From NCBI GenBank assembly GCA_019918135.1, contig WBZZ01000692.1:40366-104365 (forward strand): 64,000 nt of DNA, read 5' to 3'. Source of the DNA: Paulinella micropora. Lineage: Eukaryota; Cercozoa; Imbricatea; Euglyphida; Paulinellidae. The translations under genes were made by a program, and so were the position numbers. This document shows positions 9,333 to 18,322 of the stretch, piece after piece. How positions within the stretch are numbered: the first letter of the stretch is position 1; every line of letters begins with the position of its first letter. The notes under the pieces were generated by a model. The model saw nothing but the letters and a program-made list of their open reading frames with translations. It searched no databases and had not been told where the DNA came from.

Positions 9333-10442
9333 CTAGGACAGGGCCGGGTACGCGGGCAGCCAGTACCACCAATGGCCCCAGTGCCGGCGGTTGGTGCGCC
9401 CGACGGCGGCGTCCGCGGGGGAACCCGCTGGTCCCCACCAGTTGAGGTCCGCGCTCACGGCCCAGCCATCCAGGTCGAAGGCCCGGTAGCTGCCCCGGCG
9501 CTCCTCGGCGGCCTCGGGGTGCTGGTAAGCGCCGGCCCGCCTCCAGAGCACCGGCGGGAGGGTAGGGATCCAGTCGCTGCCGCGGTCCAGGCGCAGCCAG
9601 CGCCACCGCCTGCCGGCCCGGCGGAACTCGGACAGCAGCAGGCTGTTGCCAGCCCGGTCACCAATCTTGGGCGCGCCGAACGTGACGCAGGTGAGGGCCG
9701 GGCCGGGGTCCCAGCCCAGCGTGTTGGCCAGGCCCACGACTAGGAGCGGCGCCATGGCCCCCCCCAGCGACATGCCCGCCACGTACAGCTCGTCGGGCGG
9801 GTGCTGTCGCAGGAGCTCCTGCAGCCGCCAGAAGCAGGGGGGGGTGGCCGCGCGGAAGAACCCCCGGTGCAGCTTGAGGCTGGGCTCCCGTGGGTTCTCT
9901 TGGTAGAATCTCTGGGCCGCCGCGATCAAGCCGTCCCGCAGGGTCCGCGGGGGAGGGCTTTCCGCCTGCCCCGGGCTGCCCCGGGCTAGGCCGCGCTCCG
10001 CGTGGAGGTCCAAATCCAGCCGATGATTAGGCGCGGTCCACGTCCCGCGGACCGCGATAAAGAATTTGCGCCGCGCGTCTGACCAGCCGACGACGCACCC
10101 GGTCTGGGTCCGGGCACAGATCACCGCTTCCACGCACAGGTCCGCGCCGCCACTCGTCGCGGCCGGCGGCGCGGCCCGGCACTCGACCTGCCGCCGGTCG
10201 TACCAGAAGGCCAGCGCACATTGCCCGTGCCGGCCCAGCCGCCGGGTGTGGGCTCGCAGTACGCGGCGTGCTTGGGCCGGCGGGAGCGGCGCCCCCTCGC
10301 CCGCCAGCCAGTCCCACAGCTGCAGGTCACCGGCGCGCAGCAGTCGTTGCACACAGGCCGAGGGATAGCACGACACGGACGCCAACACGGCGTTCGCCAC
10401 CCAGAACGCGAGCGGGGGGTCAGCTGCCGCCCGCGAGGTCAT
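9333..10442 (-). CDS. Class-3 (fungal-type) lipase
   Basis: A 369-residue alpha/beta hydrolase of the lipase class 3 family starting at the ATG at 10,442 (MTSRAAAD). The frame is open further upstream but offers no ATG. Family landmarks appear in order. FIAVRGTW corresponds to the conserved oxyanion strand 'FRGT'. LKLHRGFF corresponds to 'vH.GF'. AGMSLGGA is the nucleophile elbow GxSxG. SDWIPTLPP carries the catalytic Asp, and a following YQH supplies the His. The Ser-Asp-His triad therefore looks complete and the enzyme could hydrolyse acylglycerols or phospholipids. No clear signal peptide is seen. Comparable lipases occur in some giant viruses and in many protists and fungi. The gene is single-copy, just outside the tandem array. 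Confidence 0.8.
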   Translation of the reverse strand: MTSRAAADPPLAFWVANAVLASVSCYPSACVQRLLRAGDLQLWDWLAGEGAPLPPAQARRVLRAHTRRLGRHGQCALAFWYDRRQVECRAAPPAATSGGADLCVEAVICARTQTGCVVGWSDARRKFFIAVRGTWTAPNHRLDLDLHAERGLARGSPGQAESPPPRTLRDGLIAAAQRFYQENPREPSLKLHRGFFRAATPPCFWRLQELLRQHPPDELYVAGMSLGGAMAPLLVVGLANTLGWDPGPALTCVTFGAPKIGDRAGNSLLLSEFRRAGRRWRWLRLDRGSDWIPTLPPVLWRRAGAYQHPEAAEERRGSYRAFDLDGWAVSADLNWWGPAGSPADAAVGRTNRRHWGHWWYWLPAYPALS

Positions 10443-10959
10443 ACTCGAACGGGGCACGCGCCGCTGGGCAGGCGTGCGGGTCGGGAGAAGGGGAGAAACA
10501 CACAGTTCCCGCCCTTCGCGTGGTTTACCAGGGTACCCGGCCGGGAGATGGCCCGGCAGGCGGAGGAAATCCCCTTCCTTGGCCCTCCCCAGGCTCGTCG
10601 TGTTTCCTCCCTCCTTCCTCCCATCCCAGCCCCCTTCCCCTTTGCCCGTGTCTGTGTCAGAGGCTTTCCCTCCCTCTTTTGTTGCTCCCGCAGCCGGGAG
10701 GAGGCGCCGGAGGAGGGATCGCTCCCCCCTCCCCCAGGCAGGCAGAGAGGTTCCTAGCCCGCGCGATTGCCGGGCGTGGCGAGAGCACACCAGAACCAAC
10801 AGGAACCAAAAGGCCCGCAGCTTTCCACTGGGTATTAAAGCCGTGCCAATGGGTCGTGTAGCCCCCCCCGGCCCGGCGCCCGTTCTCTTCAGCTTGCCCC
10901 GGCCGGCCCCGGCAGTGCTAGTTCTCGACACGAGAGAAGGTGGCTTACTTGGCTTTTAA

Positions 10960-11595
10960 TCACTCGGGCGGCACAACACCGGCGGCGGGCTCGGGGCGGG
11001 GCTCCGGCAGCCGCACGGCCCAGGTCTTCTTGTGCCACCAGAACCAGCCGGCCGGCAGTGTCTGGGCCAGGTCCGCGGGCCTGACGAGGGCCTCGACCAC
11101 CAGGCCGGCGCCGGGCTGTTGGGCCAGCAGGTCGCGGACGTAAGCCTTCTGGGGGACCTCCAGGTCGCGGGCCGGCCAGAACGCGCAGGCCAGGCCGTCC
11201 TGGCCGGGCCTGGCCGCCGCGTACACCACGCCGCGCGCGCCGGGGGGGCGCAGGTTGCGCAGGGCCTCGGCTAGGCCCCCCGGACCGGTGGCGCGCTCCA
11301 CCAAGAGGCCGGCCAGGGCCCGCTCGGCGCTGCCCACGCCGCACACGCCGGCGTGGTGCTCTGCATCGGCCGAGCGGCACTGCCGATCACAGTACCAGGT
11401 AGCGTCACACCGGTGGCAGCGGGCGCGGCCGGCCGGCTGGTCCGCCGCCCACCACGCCTGGCAGGCGGCGCGCCCGCAGAGCTGCCACCGGACTTCGCGG
11501 GGTGGGCGCGAGCGCGGGACAACCACGACGCGTCGTTTCCGCCCGGCCCGCTCCGCGAGGGCGGCGCGGGCCCGGCGCTTGCGCTTGCGGGTCAT
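10960..11595 (-). CDS. MYND-type zinc-finger protein (native copy)
   Basis: The ATG at 11,595 gives 211 residues. A basic N-terminus (KRKRRARAAL, possible nuclear localisation) is followed by a MYND finger at about residues 39-79. Its ligands are CGRAAC, a central CHRC, WYCDRQC and a final HHAGVC, in the usual C-x2-C / C-x3-C / H-x3-C order. MYND fingers recruit partner proteins and often accompany SET methyltransferases; a SET-like gene lies in the repeat unit. The stop overlaps an ATTAAA signal. This is the only copy with its own C-terminus; the left breakpoint of the array (11,223) falls inside it, at about residue 122. Confidence 0.75.
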   Translation of the reverse strand: MTRKRKRRARAALAERAGRKRRVVVVPRSRPPREVRWQLCGRAACQAWWAADQPAGRARCHRCDATWYCDRQCRSADAEHHAGVCGVGSAERALAGLLVERATGPGGLAEALRNLRPPGARGVVYAAARPGQDGLACAFWPARDLEVPQKAYVRDLLAQQPGAGLVVEALVRPADLAQTLPAGWFWWHKKTWAVRLPEPRPEPAAGVVPPE

Positions 11596-11960
11596 GTGTC
11601 TTCGTCAGGTTCTGCCACGGAGGGGGAGGGGTGCTAAAAAGGCTACGGCTGGAGGACTCTGGAGAGTCTGCGCGGTCGCTGCCCGGCGGTCGGCCGCAAG
11701 CTGTTTTGTGTGCCGGACGAGGGAGGCCCGGGGAGAGCAGTCGGGGAGCGCTCCGAGGGGGGGGAGGCGCCCCCCCCGGGTCCCCGCGGTGCGGGCGCCT
11801 GCGGGCGCGTGCCGGCCAGACCGGGGGGGGCTTCACCGCTGCACCCCTCGCCCACGGGCGCCCCCGCCCGCCGCCTGCCACCGCGCCCCCCCCTCCTCCT
11901 CCCCACGCACACCGACAGGCCGCGATTAGGCAGCAGGACCAGCTCCAACAAGTTAACCGC
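11596..11960. promoter_or_regulatory. Divergent intergenic region between MYND and nuclease genes (U1)
   Basis: A 365-bp gap between two outward-reading genes must hold both promoters. It is C/G-run rich and I see no clear TATA box. The equivalents are 25,148-25,509 in U2 and 38,766-39,132 in U3. Confidence 0.4.
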
Positions 11961-14576
11961 ATGGACAGCCGCGCCGTGCGCCGCTTCGTGCAACGGTACG
12001 GCCACCGTGACGCGGTGGCGGTCGTGGCAGGCGCAGGCCTGTCTGTGCGCGACGGCGGGCTGGCCTGCCGCCCCGCCGGAATCGGGAGCTGGCGTCCGGC
12101 GTGCGAGCGCTGCTTCGTCCGCCGCGACCGCGTGCGTGTGGCCGGCTCGCGTGCCAGGCCAGACCTGTGCGACAGCCAGACGCGGCGGTGGCAGAGAAGA
12201 CTCCAGCAGAAACGCCGGCTGGCGGACGGCGAAGGCGGTGACCACCGGAGGAAGCGGCCCCGGCACGGCGATGCTGGCACCTCCTCCGCTATCTCGCTGT
12301 GGCGTCAGCGCCTGGCGGCCGCCGAGCCGTTTGTGGAGAAGAAACCCGGAGTCAAGATGCTACAGCACTACGGTACGGCCTTCAAGGTCCTGGGCCCAAG
12401 GCTGGTGTTCAAGGAGTGGCGTGCAGGGCAAGAATCGGCGGACCGGCCGGCGTGCGAGCCTTGCTACGAGCACGAAAACCTCGCAACGGTCGCGACCGTC
12501 CGCCAGGACCGTGAGTGGCCCACCGTCTGTGCTCGGCACGGCCCCGCCTCGGAGACCGGGGCGGCGAAGCAGGGCATTGGCCAGACGACTAAGCCCAACG
12601 GAAGAGAAGAGAAGCGGGAAGAGCCAGGCGCGACGCAGCGGGCGGGCGGCACGGCACAGGAGCAGCCTCTGACTCATCAACAGGGCGGACAGGGCTACCC
12701 ACTGCGAGTAAGCGCTGGTGGTGCTCTTTTCAGTCGGACCGGCAAGCCGCGGCACGGTTGGACGGGATGGGTACCCGCCCGCGCAAGTTGCCGGCAAGGC
12801 GGAAAGACTGTCGCCAGCGGCAGATATTGGACGGAGGACGGGGGGCGGCGGTTCAAGCTCTGTGTCAAGCACACGAGAGCGCGCGGCCGCCGCGGGGCGA
12901 GGTTCCAGTGCGAGGATTGCCCGGCCGGCTCAAAGAAACGTGGACACTTTGCGGACGGGCAAGGGCGCAAGAATCGCCTGTGCGCAGAGCACGCGAGAGC
13001 GCGCGGCTGCCACGAGCCCTTGAACCCCTGCGAGGACTGCCCGACCGGCTCCAAGAAACAGGCCAGCTATGCGGACGAGCAAGGGCGCAAGCAGAGGCTG
13101 TGCGCGGAGCACGCGAGGGCGCGCGGCTGCCATGAGTCCCTGAACCCCTGCGAGGACTGTCCGACTGGCTCCGAAAAAGATGCTGCCTTTGCGGACGAGC
13201 AAGGGCGCAAGCAGAGGCTGTGCGCGGAGCACGCAAGAGCACGCGGCTGCTACCACGTGCAAAGTCCATGTGAGGACTGCCCGGCCGGCGCCAAGAAACA
13301 AGCTAACTTTGAGGACGAGCAAGGGCGCAAGCAGAGGCTGTGCGCGGAGCACGCAAGAGCACGCGGCTGCTACCACGTGCAAAGTCCGTGTGATGACTGC
13401 CCGGCCGGCGCCAAGAAACAAGCTAACTTTGAGGACGAGCAAGGGCGCAAGCGGAGGCTGTGTGCGGAGCACGCAAGAGCACGCGGCTGCTACCACGTGC
13501 AAAGTCCGTGTGAGGACTGCCCGGCCGGTGCCCAGAAAGACGCCTGCTACGCGGACGAGCAAGGGAGAGGCAGAAGGCTGTGTGCGGAGCACGCGAGGGT
13601 GCGCGGCTGCCACGAGCCCCTGAACCCCTGCGAGGACTGTCCGACTGGCTGCAAAAGAGATGCAGCCTTTGCGGACGAGCAAGGGCACAGGCAGAGGCTG
13701 TGCGCAGAGCACGCGAGGGCACGCGGTTGCTACGAGCCCCTGAACCCGTGCGAAGACTGTCCGGCCGGCTCGAAGAAACAGGCCAACTATGCGGACGAGC
13801 AAGGGAGGGGCAGGAGGCTCTGCGCGGAGCACGCGAGGGTGCGCGGCTGCCACGAGCCCCTGAGCCCCTGCGAGGACTGTCTGACTGGCTCCAAGAAAGA
13901 GGCCATGTATGCGGACGAGCAAGGGCGCAGACAGAGGCTGTGCGCGGAGCACGCAAGAGCACGCGGCTGCTACCACGTGCAAAGTCCGTGTGAGGACTGC
14001 CCGGCCGGCGCCAAGAAACAAGGTAACTTTGAGGACGAGCAAGGGCGCAACAGGAGGCTGTGTGCAGAACATGCGTTCGCGCGCGGCCTGATTCCTAAGC
14101 CGGCCGCGGGCTGCTCGATCGCGGCGTGCAGGCTGTGGGACAGGCTCGAGCAGGCGCTGGGTTGCCAGATCCAGCACAAGCACTTTGTAAACGGTGCTGC
14201 CATGCCGCACGGAGCGGAGGTCCGTGTCCCGGGCACAAAGCTGCTGCTGGACGGCTACGACGCGGCGAGCAATTGCGTGTACGAGTTCCACGGGAACGTG
14301 TACCACGGCTTCCCGCCGGGCCACGCCAAATACGCCGAGGGCAGGTCCAAGGTCAGCGGGCGGCGCAATCGAGACTTGTACCGGGAGACGATGGCCCGCA
14401 TGTACTTTGTGCGCCGGCAGATGCCTGCCGGCTGCCGCGTCTTTTACGCCTGGGAGCACGAGTACGACCAGATTAAGAACAAGCCGCTGACTAGTGCCGC
14501 GTCGATCTTGCACGAGCTGCAACCGGGCGAAGAAAGATTAGATGATTCAGAGTCCGACTGCCAGGACATTGCCTAG
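11961..14576 (+). CDS. Cysteine-repeat (EsV-1-7-like) protein with C-terminal nuclease domain, U1
   Basis: The ATG at 11,961 (MDSRAVRRF) gives 871 residues, uninterrupted. Residues about 312-706 are ten 40-residue repeats of pattern C-x2-C-x20-C-x2-H-x12, typified by PCEDCPAG and LCAEHARARGC. Two or three degenerate versions occur nearer the N-terminus. The pattern is close to the EsV-1-7 motif (C-x4-C-x16-C-x2-H-x12) known from phaeoviruses, brown algae and oomycetes. The last 155 residues hold LLLDGYDAASN and VYEFHGNVYHG, resembling the Asp and ExH/HG core of VSR/PD-(D/E)XK-like nucleases found in large DNA viruses and mobile elements. Likely role: zinc-repeat-guided DNA binding and cleavage. 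Catalysis is inferred from motif shape only. Confidence 0.7.
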   Translation: MDSRAVRRFVQRYGHRDAVAVVAGAGLSVRDGGLACRPAGIGSWRPACERCFVRRDRVRVAGSRARPDLCDSQTRRWQRRLQQKRRLADGEGGDHRRKRPRHGDAGTSSAISLWRQRLAAAEPFVEKKPGVKMLQHYGTAFKVLGPRLVFKEWRAGQESADRPACEPCYEHENLATVATVRQDREWPTVCARHGPASETGAAKQGIGQTTKPNGREEKREEPGATQRAGGTAQEQPLTHQQGGQGYPLRVSAGGALFSRTGKPRHGWTGWVPARASCRQGGKTVASGRYWTEDGGRRFKLCVKHTRARGRRGARFQCEDCPAGSKKRGHFADGQGRKNRLCAEHARARGCHEPLNPCEDCPTGSKKQASYADEQGRKQRLCAEHARARGCHESLNPCEDCPTGSEKDAAFADEQGRKQRLCAEHARARGCYHVQSPCEDCPAGAKKQANFEDEQGRKQRLCAEHARARGCYHVQSPCDDCPAGAKKQANFEDEQGRKRRLCAEHARARGCYHVQSPCEDCPAGAQKDACYADEQGRGRRLCAEHARVRGCHEPLNPCEDCPTGCKRDAAFADEQGHRQRLCAEHARARGCYEPLNPCEDCPAGSKKQANYADEQGRGRRLCAEHARVRGCHEPLSPCEDCLTGSKKEAMYADEQGRRQRLCAEHARARGCYHVQSPCEDCPAGAKKQGNFEDEQGRNRRLCAEHAFARGLIPKPAAGCSIAACRLWDRLEQALGCQIQHKHFVNGAAMPHGAEVRVPGTKLLLDGYDAASNCVYEFHGNVYHGFPPGHAKYAEGRSKVSGRRNRDLYRETMARMYFVRRQMPAGCRVFYAWEHEYDQIKNKPLTSAASILHELQPGEERLDDSESDCQDIA
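12898..14100 (+). repeat. 120-bp tandem coding repeats in the nuclease gene (U1)
   Basis: Ten copies of a 120-bp unit encode the C-x2-C...C-x2-H module. Some adjacent copies are almost identical, showing recent homogenisation. The same array sits at about 26,442-27,644 (U2) and 40,070-41,272 (U3). Confidence 0.9.
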
Positions 14577-14803
14577 AGTACTGATTTAATCAAAACACAC
14601 GACGTCTTGTCTTAAAAACCTAGCTCTTCCGCCCCAGACTCGGGAAGGAGTGTAGAAGAAAAGGGAAAAACCCCTCTCCCACCTGACGGCGCAGAGGGTG
14701 CACGGAGGGGAAGGGGGGGGCGCCGCCCCCCCTGCTGCCATGCACGCACGGTAGCCGCTCACAGCGTCGTCGTAAAAGCCTCCCTTCCTTCCCTCAGCTG
14801 CTG

Positions 14804-15806
14804 ATGTTGGCCTGGCCCGCGGTGGCGCTGGCTATGCTGCTAGGCCCGGCGCGGGCCCAGGACGGCCGGCTGCCTGTGCCCCCCAACAGCGCCAGCCAGC
14901 GGCAGTCAGTGTGCGACACTACTTACTTTGACGTGGCGGCGCCGGGCGCCCCGAGCCCCTCTGCCGGACCTGCACGGGCTTCGACGGCCGGCCCAGCCCT
15001 TACTGCGGCCGGCGCGGCGTCTGTACTTGGCACGAGCCCTGGCCGCAACCCGTCTGTCGCTGCTACAGCGGCTACCTGGGCCCCGGCTGCGAGGTGGCGG
15101 CCGTGACCAGGTACTCCTGCGGCCTGCGCGAGTTCACGTGCTCGCTGGGCCCCGACTGGGCCCGGGCCCTGGCGAGCCTCACGCTGTCCCTGTCCGAGGA
15201 GATGTCTTGGCAGTGCACCTCGCCGCTGCAGACCACGGCGGAGGGGCTGGCCCTGCCGTACCTGCAGCTCCAGCGCGCGTACCTGTTCCACGCGGAGCGT
15301 GGCTTCCTGTACCAGACCGCCTTCTGTTTTCTAGCGCACAGCGTCTGGGATTGGACGAGCGCCCCCTGGGCCCGGCCGGCCTCGGCCAGCGCGCTGCCGT
15401 ACCGGCCCGGCCTCTGGGTCGCGGCGGAGGCCCTGCCGGGCGAACCGCCGCCGCTGGCGCACCTGGCCCCGGTGCTGTCGCAGGAGAAGGTGTGCCCCTT
15501 TCCCCTGACGCCGGATGTGGCGCGGGGGGGGCTGGACTCGCTCGCGATCGAGGCGGCGGGGGGCAGCCGCAGTCCCGCCTGTTCGGCCGAGCCCGTGCCG
15601 CCCTCGACGCGCTCCGGCTGGCGCTGGACGAGCAAGCCGTGCGCTGCTACCCCTTGTGGCTCAACGCCGTGCTGCCCGAGGGCTACCTGCACCAGTACCG
15701 CTGCCGGCCGGCCGGCGCAGGCTTGCTGGACCTGGACTGCCTCGTCCAGGTCCCGCCCGGCACGACGAGGCTGTCGCTGGGCGCTCTCCTGGCCCAGTGC
15801 GCCTAA
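14804..15806 (+). pseudogene. Secreted EGF-like protein gene, U1, frameshifted
   Basis: Same gene as 41,978-42,983. The G-run near 15,523 has the in-frame length of 8 here. One C is missing in the C-run near 14,948 and one near 15,600, so the signal peptide, EGF module and C-terminus fall in different frames. Each break is a one-base loss in a C-run and may be sequencing error. Confidence 0.6.
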
Positions 15807-15879
15807 AGGAAACCGGTGCGCCGGGGCTCGCCAGCCAAGGCCTAGCCGCGCTCGCTCCAAGCGGGTTGGTTCTCTTTTT

Positions 15880-15885
15880 AATAAA
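15880..15885 (+). terminator. AATAAA poly(A) signal of the EGF-like gene, U1
   Basis: An AT-rich island about 75 bp after the stop at 15,806. It belongs to a segment duplicated from the 3' end of the SET-like gene, where the same island works for the opposite strand. Copies: 29,427-29,432 and 43,057-43,062. Confidence 0.6.
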
Positions 15886-15964
15886 AGCCACCCAGTTGCT
15901 GTACTACCATACTGAGCGGCCAGGGCCAAGGGGGGGGGGGGGGCGCGGAGTCCAACTAGCCAGG

Positions 15965-16178
15965 CTATTTCCGGGGACGCTTGAGGCTCAGGGCGTAGGC
16001 AGCCTCCATGTCGTTGATGCAGCGCTCCCGCTGGTCCGTTTCAGGTGCGAGACGGGGAACAGGTCCAGGCTGCACTCCAAGCGTTCGCGCAATTGCTCGG
16101 ACGCGTGGGTGTGAGCGCCGGGCAACGACCACACCGCGGCCGACAGGTGCTCCGGCAGCACGCCCTCCCGGGCGTCGG
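15965..16178 (-). pseudogene. Duplicated 3' fragment of the SET-like gene, U1
   Basis: About 210 bp matching the last 70 codons of the SET-like gene (18,323-18,535), ending in the same residues (MEAAYALSLKRPRK). No ATG opens it. It lies downstream of the LRR gene on the same strand. A G missing near 16,040 shifts the frame relative to U3. Homology continues past the stop into the poly(A) island, so genomic DNA, not a processed transcript, was copied. Confidence 0.75.
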
Positions 16179-16303
16179 GCCCCCGCCTGTTGGCAGGAGC
16201 TCGCGCCCCTACTGTCGTCGGTCCCAGCCAAAGTCCCGAGCATAAGTGTCGCAGATCCTGCAGTTCTTTCCACTTCCTCTACCCCGCAGGCCCGACCAAG
16301 AAC

Positions 16304-17800
16304 TTAAGTCCTGACGTGCAGCCCTTCTTGCTTCGCTAAGCGAACCAGCCCCGCGCGCGTCAGTCCATAGCAACGACTCAGGTCTACGTGTCGCAGCCGC
16401 GGCAGCGCAGCCAAGTGCACCAACCCCGCGTCCGTCAGGCCCGTGCAAGACCTCAATTTTAGGTTTCGCAGCCGCGTCAGCCCAGCCAAGTGCACCAGCC
16501 CTGCGTTCGTCAGCCATTCGCAAGCGCTCAAGTTTAGGTATTGCAGTTGCGGCAGCCTAGCCAAGTGCGCCAACCTCTCGTTTGTCAGCGAGGCACAAGA
16601 GCTCAAGTCTAGGTGTTGCAGCTGCGGCAGCCCAATCAAGCGCGCTAACCCCACGTCTGTCAGGCTTTCGCAAGAACTCAAGTCTAGGTGTTGCAACTGG
16701 TGCATGGGCGCCAGGTACGCAAGCCCCGCGCCCGTCAGGCCTTGGCAAGAGCTCAAGTTTAAGTGTCGCAGCTGGCGCATGAACGCCAAGTGCGCAAGCC
16801 CGGCGTCGTCAGCGTCTGTCAGGCATTCGCAAGAGCGCAAGTTTAGGTGTTGCAGTCGCGGCAGCCTAGCCAAGTGCACCAACCCCGCGTTTGTCAGGCT
16901 TTCGCAGCCGGTCAAGTCTAGGTGTCGCAGCCGCGGCAGCCCAGCCAAGCGCGCCAGCCACTCGTCCGTTAGGAGTCTGCAAAGCCCCAAGTCTAGGTGT
17001 TGCAGCTTTGTCAACTGGGCTAAATGCTGGAACCCCTCCCCCGTGAGTTGCACACAAAACCTCAAGCTTAGGTGTTGCAGGTTTTTCAATTTGGCCAAGT
17101 GATAAAACCCCTCCCCCGTGAGTTGCAAACAAAAAGCCAAGTCTAGGTGTTGCAGGTTCTGCAGCCCCTCCAAATACTTAAGCTCTGTATCTGTCATCAG
17201 CCGGCACGCGCCCACGGCAAAGTGTTGCAGCTGTCGCATCCTGGCCAGGGGCGAAAACCCTGCCCCCGTCATTCCGATACACTCTCCCAATTCCAAGTGT
17301 TTTAGCTGTCGCAGCCGTGCCAAGGACGAAAACCAGGTATTCATCATCGGTCTAAAGCGTGTTAAGTCCAGTTGCTGCAGGTCCGGGAGTGCTTCGACTG
17401 CGCCGAGCAGCAACGCCCGGGTTGCACGAAAGGCGCGCACGTCCACCTCGACCGAAATTCCCGAGCATTTTACCACTAGCTTCTCGATGCGGACACTAGA
17501 CCCGAGCGCGCGAACCTCTGCTAGGGGGTCTTGCGCGTCTGCCAGCACCTCCAGCTTGGGCACCCGAGGCCGGGCCCCTGCGCCCCAGGCCTGTCCCCAG
17601 ACTTGCACCAGGGGCCGGAGCTGCGGTCGGGCCACCAGGTCCAGCTCTCGGTCGCCGGCCGCCCGCCAGGCCGCGGGCGTTCGCAGCAACCGGTCGTACT
17701 CCGGTGAGACACACGCCAGCGCCGTCAAGTCGGTCCAGCCCAGCCAGCGCAGGAGCTGCGGGTTGGGGGTTAGCCCCGGGACGAGGCCGGAGTCTACCAT
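16304..17800 (-). CDS. F-box/leucine-rich-repeat protein, U1
   Basis: The ATG at 17,800 (MVDSGLVPG) gives 498 residues. Residues about 14-48 resemble an F-box (LLRWLGWTDLTALACVSPEY, then LLRTPAAWR). Fourteen 25-residue LRRs of the cysteine-containing type (for example LQHLDLSSCESLTD) fill residues about 145-495. F-box/LRR proteins recruit substrates to SCF ubiquitin ligases; large DNA viruses use such genes to redirect host degradation. All three copies are intact and almost identical. Confidence 0.8.
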   Translation of the reverse strand: MVDSGLVPGLTPNPQLLRWLGWTDLTALACVSPEYDRLLRTPAAWRAAGDRELDLVARPQLRPLVQVWGQAWGAGARPRVPKLEVLADAQDPLAEVRALGSSVRIEKLVVKCSGISVEVDVRAFRATRALLLGAVEALPDLQQLDLTRFRPMMNTWFSSLARLRQLKHLELGECIGMTGAGFSPLARMRQLQHFAVGACRLMTDTELKYLEGLQNLQHLDLAFCLQLTGEGFYHLAKLKNLQHLSLRFCVQLTGEGFQHLAQLTKLQHLDLGLCRLLTDEWLARLAGLPRLRHLDLTGCESLTNAGLVHLARLPRLQHLNLRSCECLTDADDAGLAHLAFMRQLRHLNLSSCQGLTGAGLAYLAPMHQLQHLDLSSCESLTDVGLARLIGLPQLQHLDLSSCASLTNERLAHLARLPQLQYLNLSACEWLTNAGLVHLAGLTRLRNLKLRSCTGLTDAGLVHLAALPRLRHVDLSRCYGLTRAGLVRLAKQEGLHVRT

Positions 17801-18242
17801 CCAGGGCGCGTGAGGGAGGAAGCGGGGCCGTGAGTGTGTCGCGTGGCAACTTTGGATACCTAGTAGGGCTGCCACCGACACCTGCTGCGGTTGGGCGGGA
17901 TGCCTCAGGGGGGAGAGAAGAGGAAGGAGTGTGTGTGTAAGGGAGGGGAGAGAGAGAGAGGAGTGTCTACGCTGGCGGCGGCGACGCCCGACCACGAAAG
18001 GAAGTACGGAGGGAGGCAGGCACACGTGCTTTACCTTGGGGAGGTACTACCCTCGCTGCCGGGTTTCGGAGGCCGCGATCTCCCCTCCTGACCGAACGAG
18101 GCTAGTGCGTTGCCTCAGGTTTGGGTACCTAGGGCTGCCGCGGCTCGTACTAATCCGCTGTACCCTGCGGGGCGCCCAAGCGCCTCGACTTGCGCGCCAC
18201 ACTCGCTAGCCTAGCCCCGCTCCAACTGGTTAGGTTTTTTGT
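17801..18242. other. Intergenic region upstream of the LRR gene, U1
   Basis: About 440 bp with GA-rich and GT-rich tracts and no supportable gene. It should contain the LRR promoter. Equivalents: 31,349-31,790 and 44,979-45,420. Confidence 0.5.
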
Positions 18243-18248
18243 TTTATT
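18243..18248 (-). terminator. AATAAA poly(A) signal of the SET-like gene, U1
   Basis: AATAAA on the minus strand about 75 bp after the stop; the same island reads ATTAAA on the plus strand. Copies: 31,791-31,796 and 45,421-45,426. Confidence 0.6.
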
Positions 18249-18322
18249 AAAGCCACCCACTTGCTGTACTACAATACTTAGCGGCCAGGGTGAGTGGTAC
18301 AGAGTCGAACACGCTAGTCTGG

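Noticed and set aside
12711-12736. A 26-bp GTAAGC...TTTTCAG stretch in the nuclease gene resembling a mini-intron
   Set aside because: Removal would shift the frame, while the gene reads straight through in U1 and U3.
12898-14100. CRISPR-like regular repeats
   Set aside because: The 120-bp period is continuous coding sequence with no unique spacers.
12930-14522. 530-codon minus-strand frame opposite the nuclease gene, also in U2 and U3
   Set aside because: A shadow caused by the 120-bp repeat and GC-rich codons; the plus strand has the zinc-module pattern and nuclease motifs.
16443-17102. 219-codon plus-strand frame (SRCCSCGS repeats) opposite the LRR gene
   Set aside because: Mirrors the LRR periodicity on the other strand; the minus strand has canonical LRRs and an F-box.
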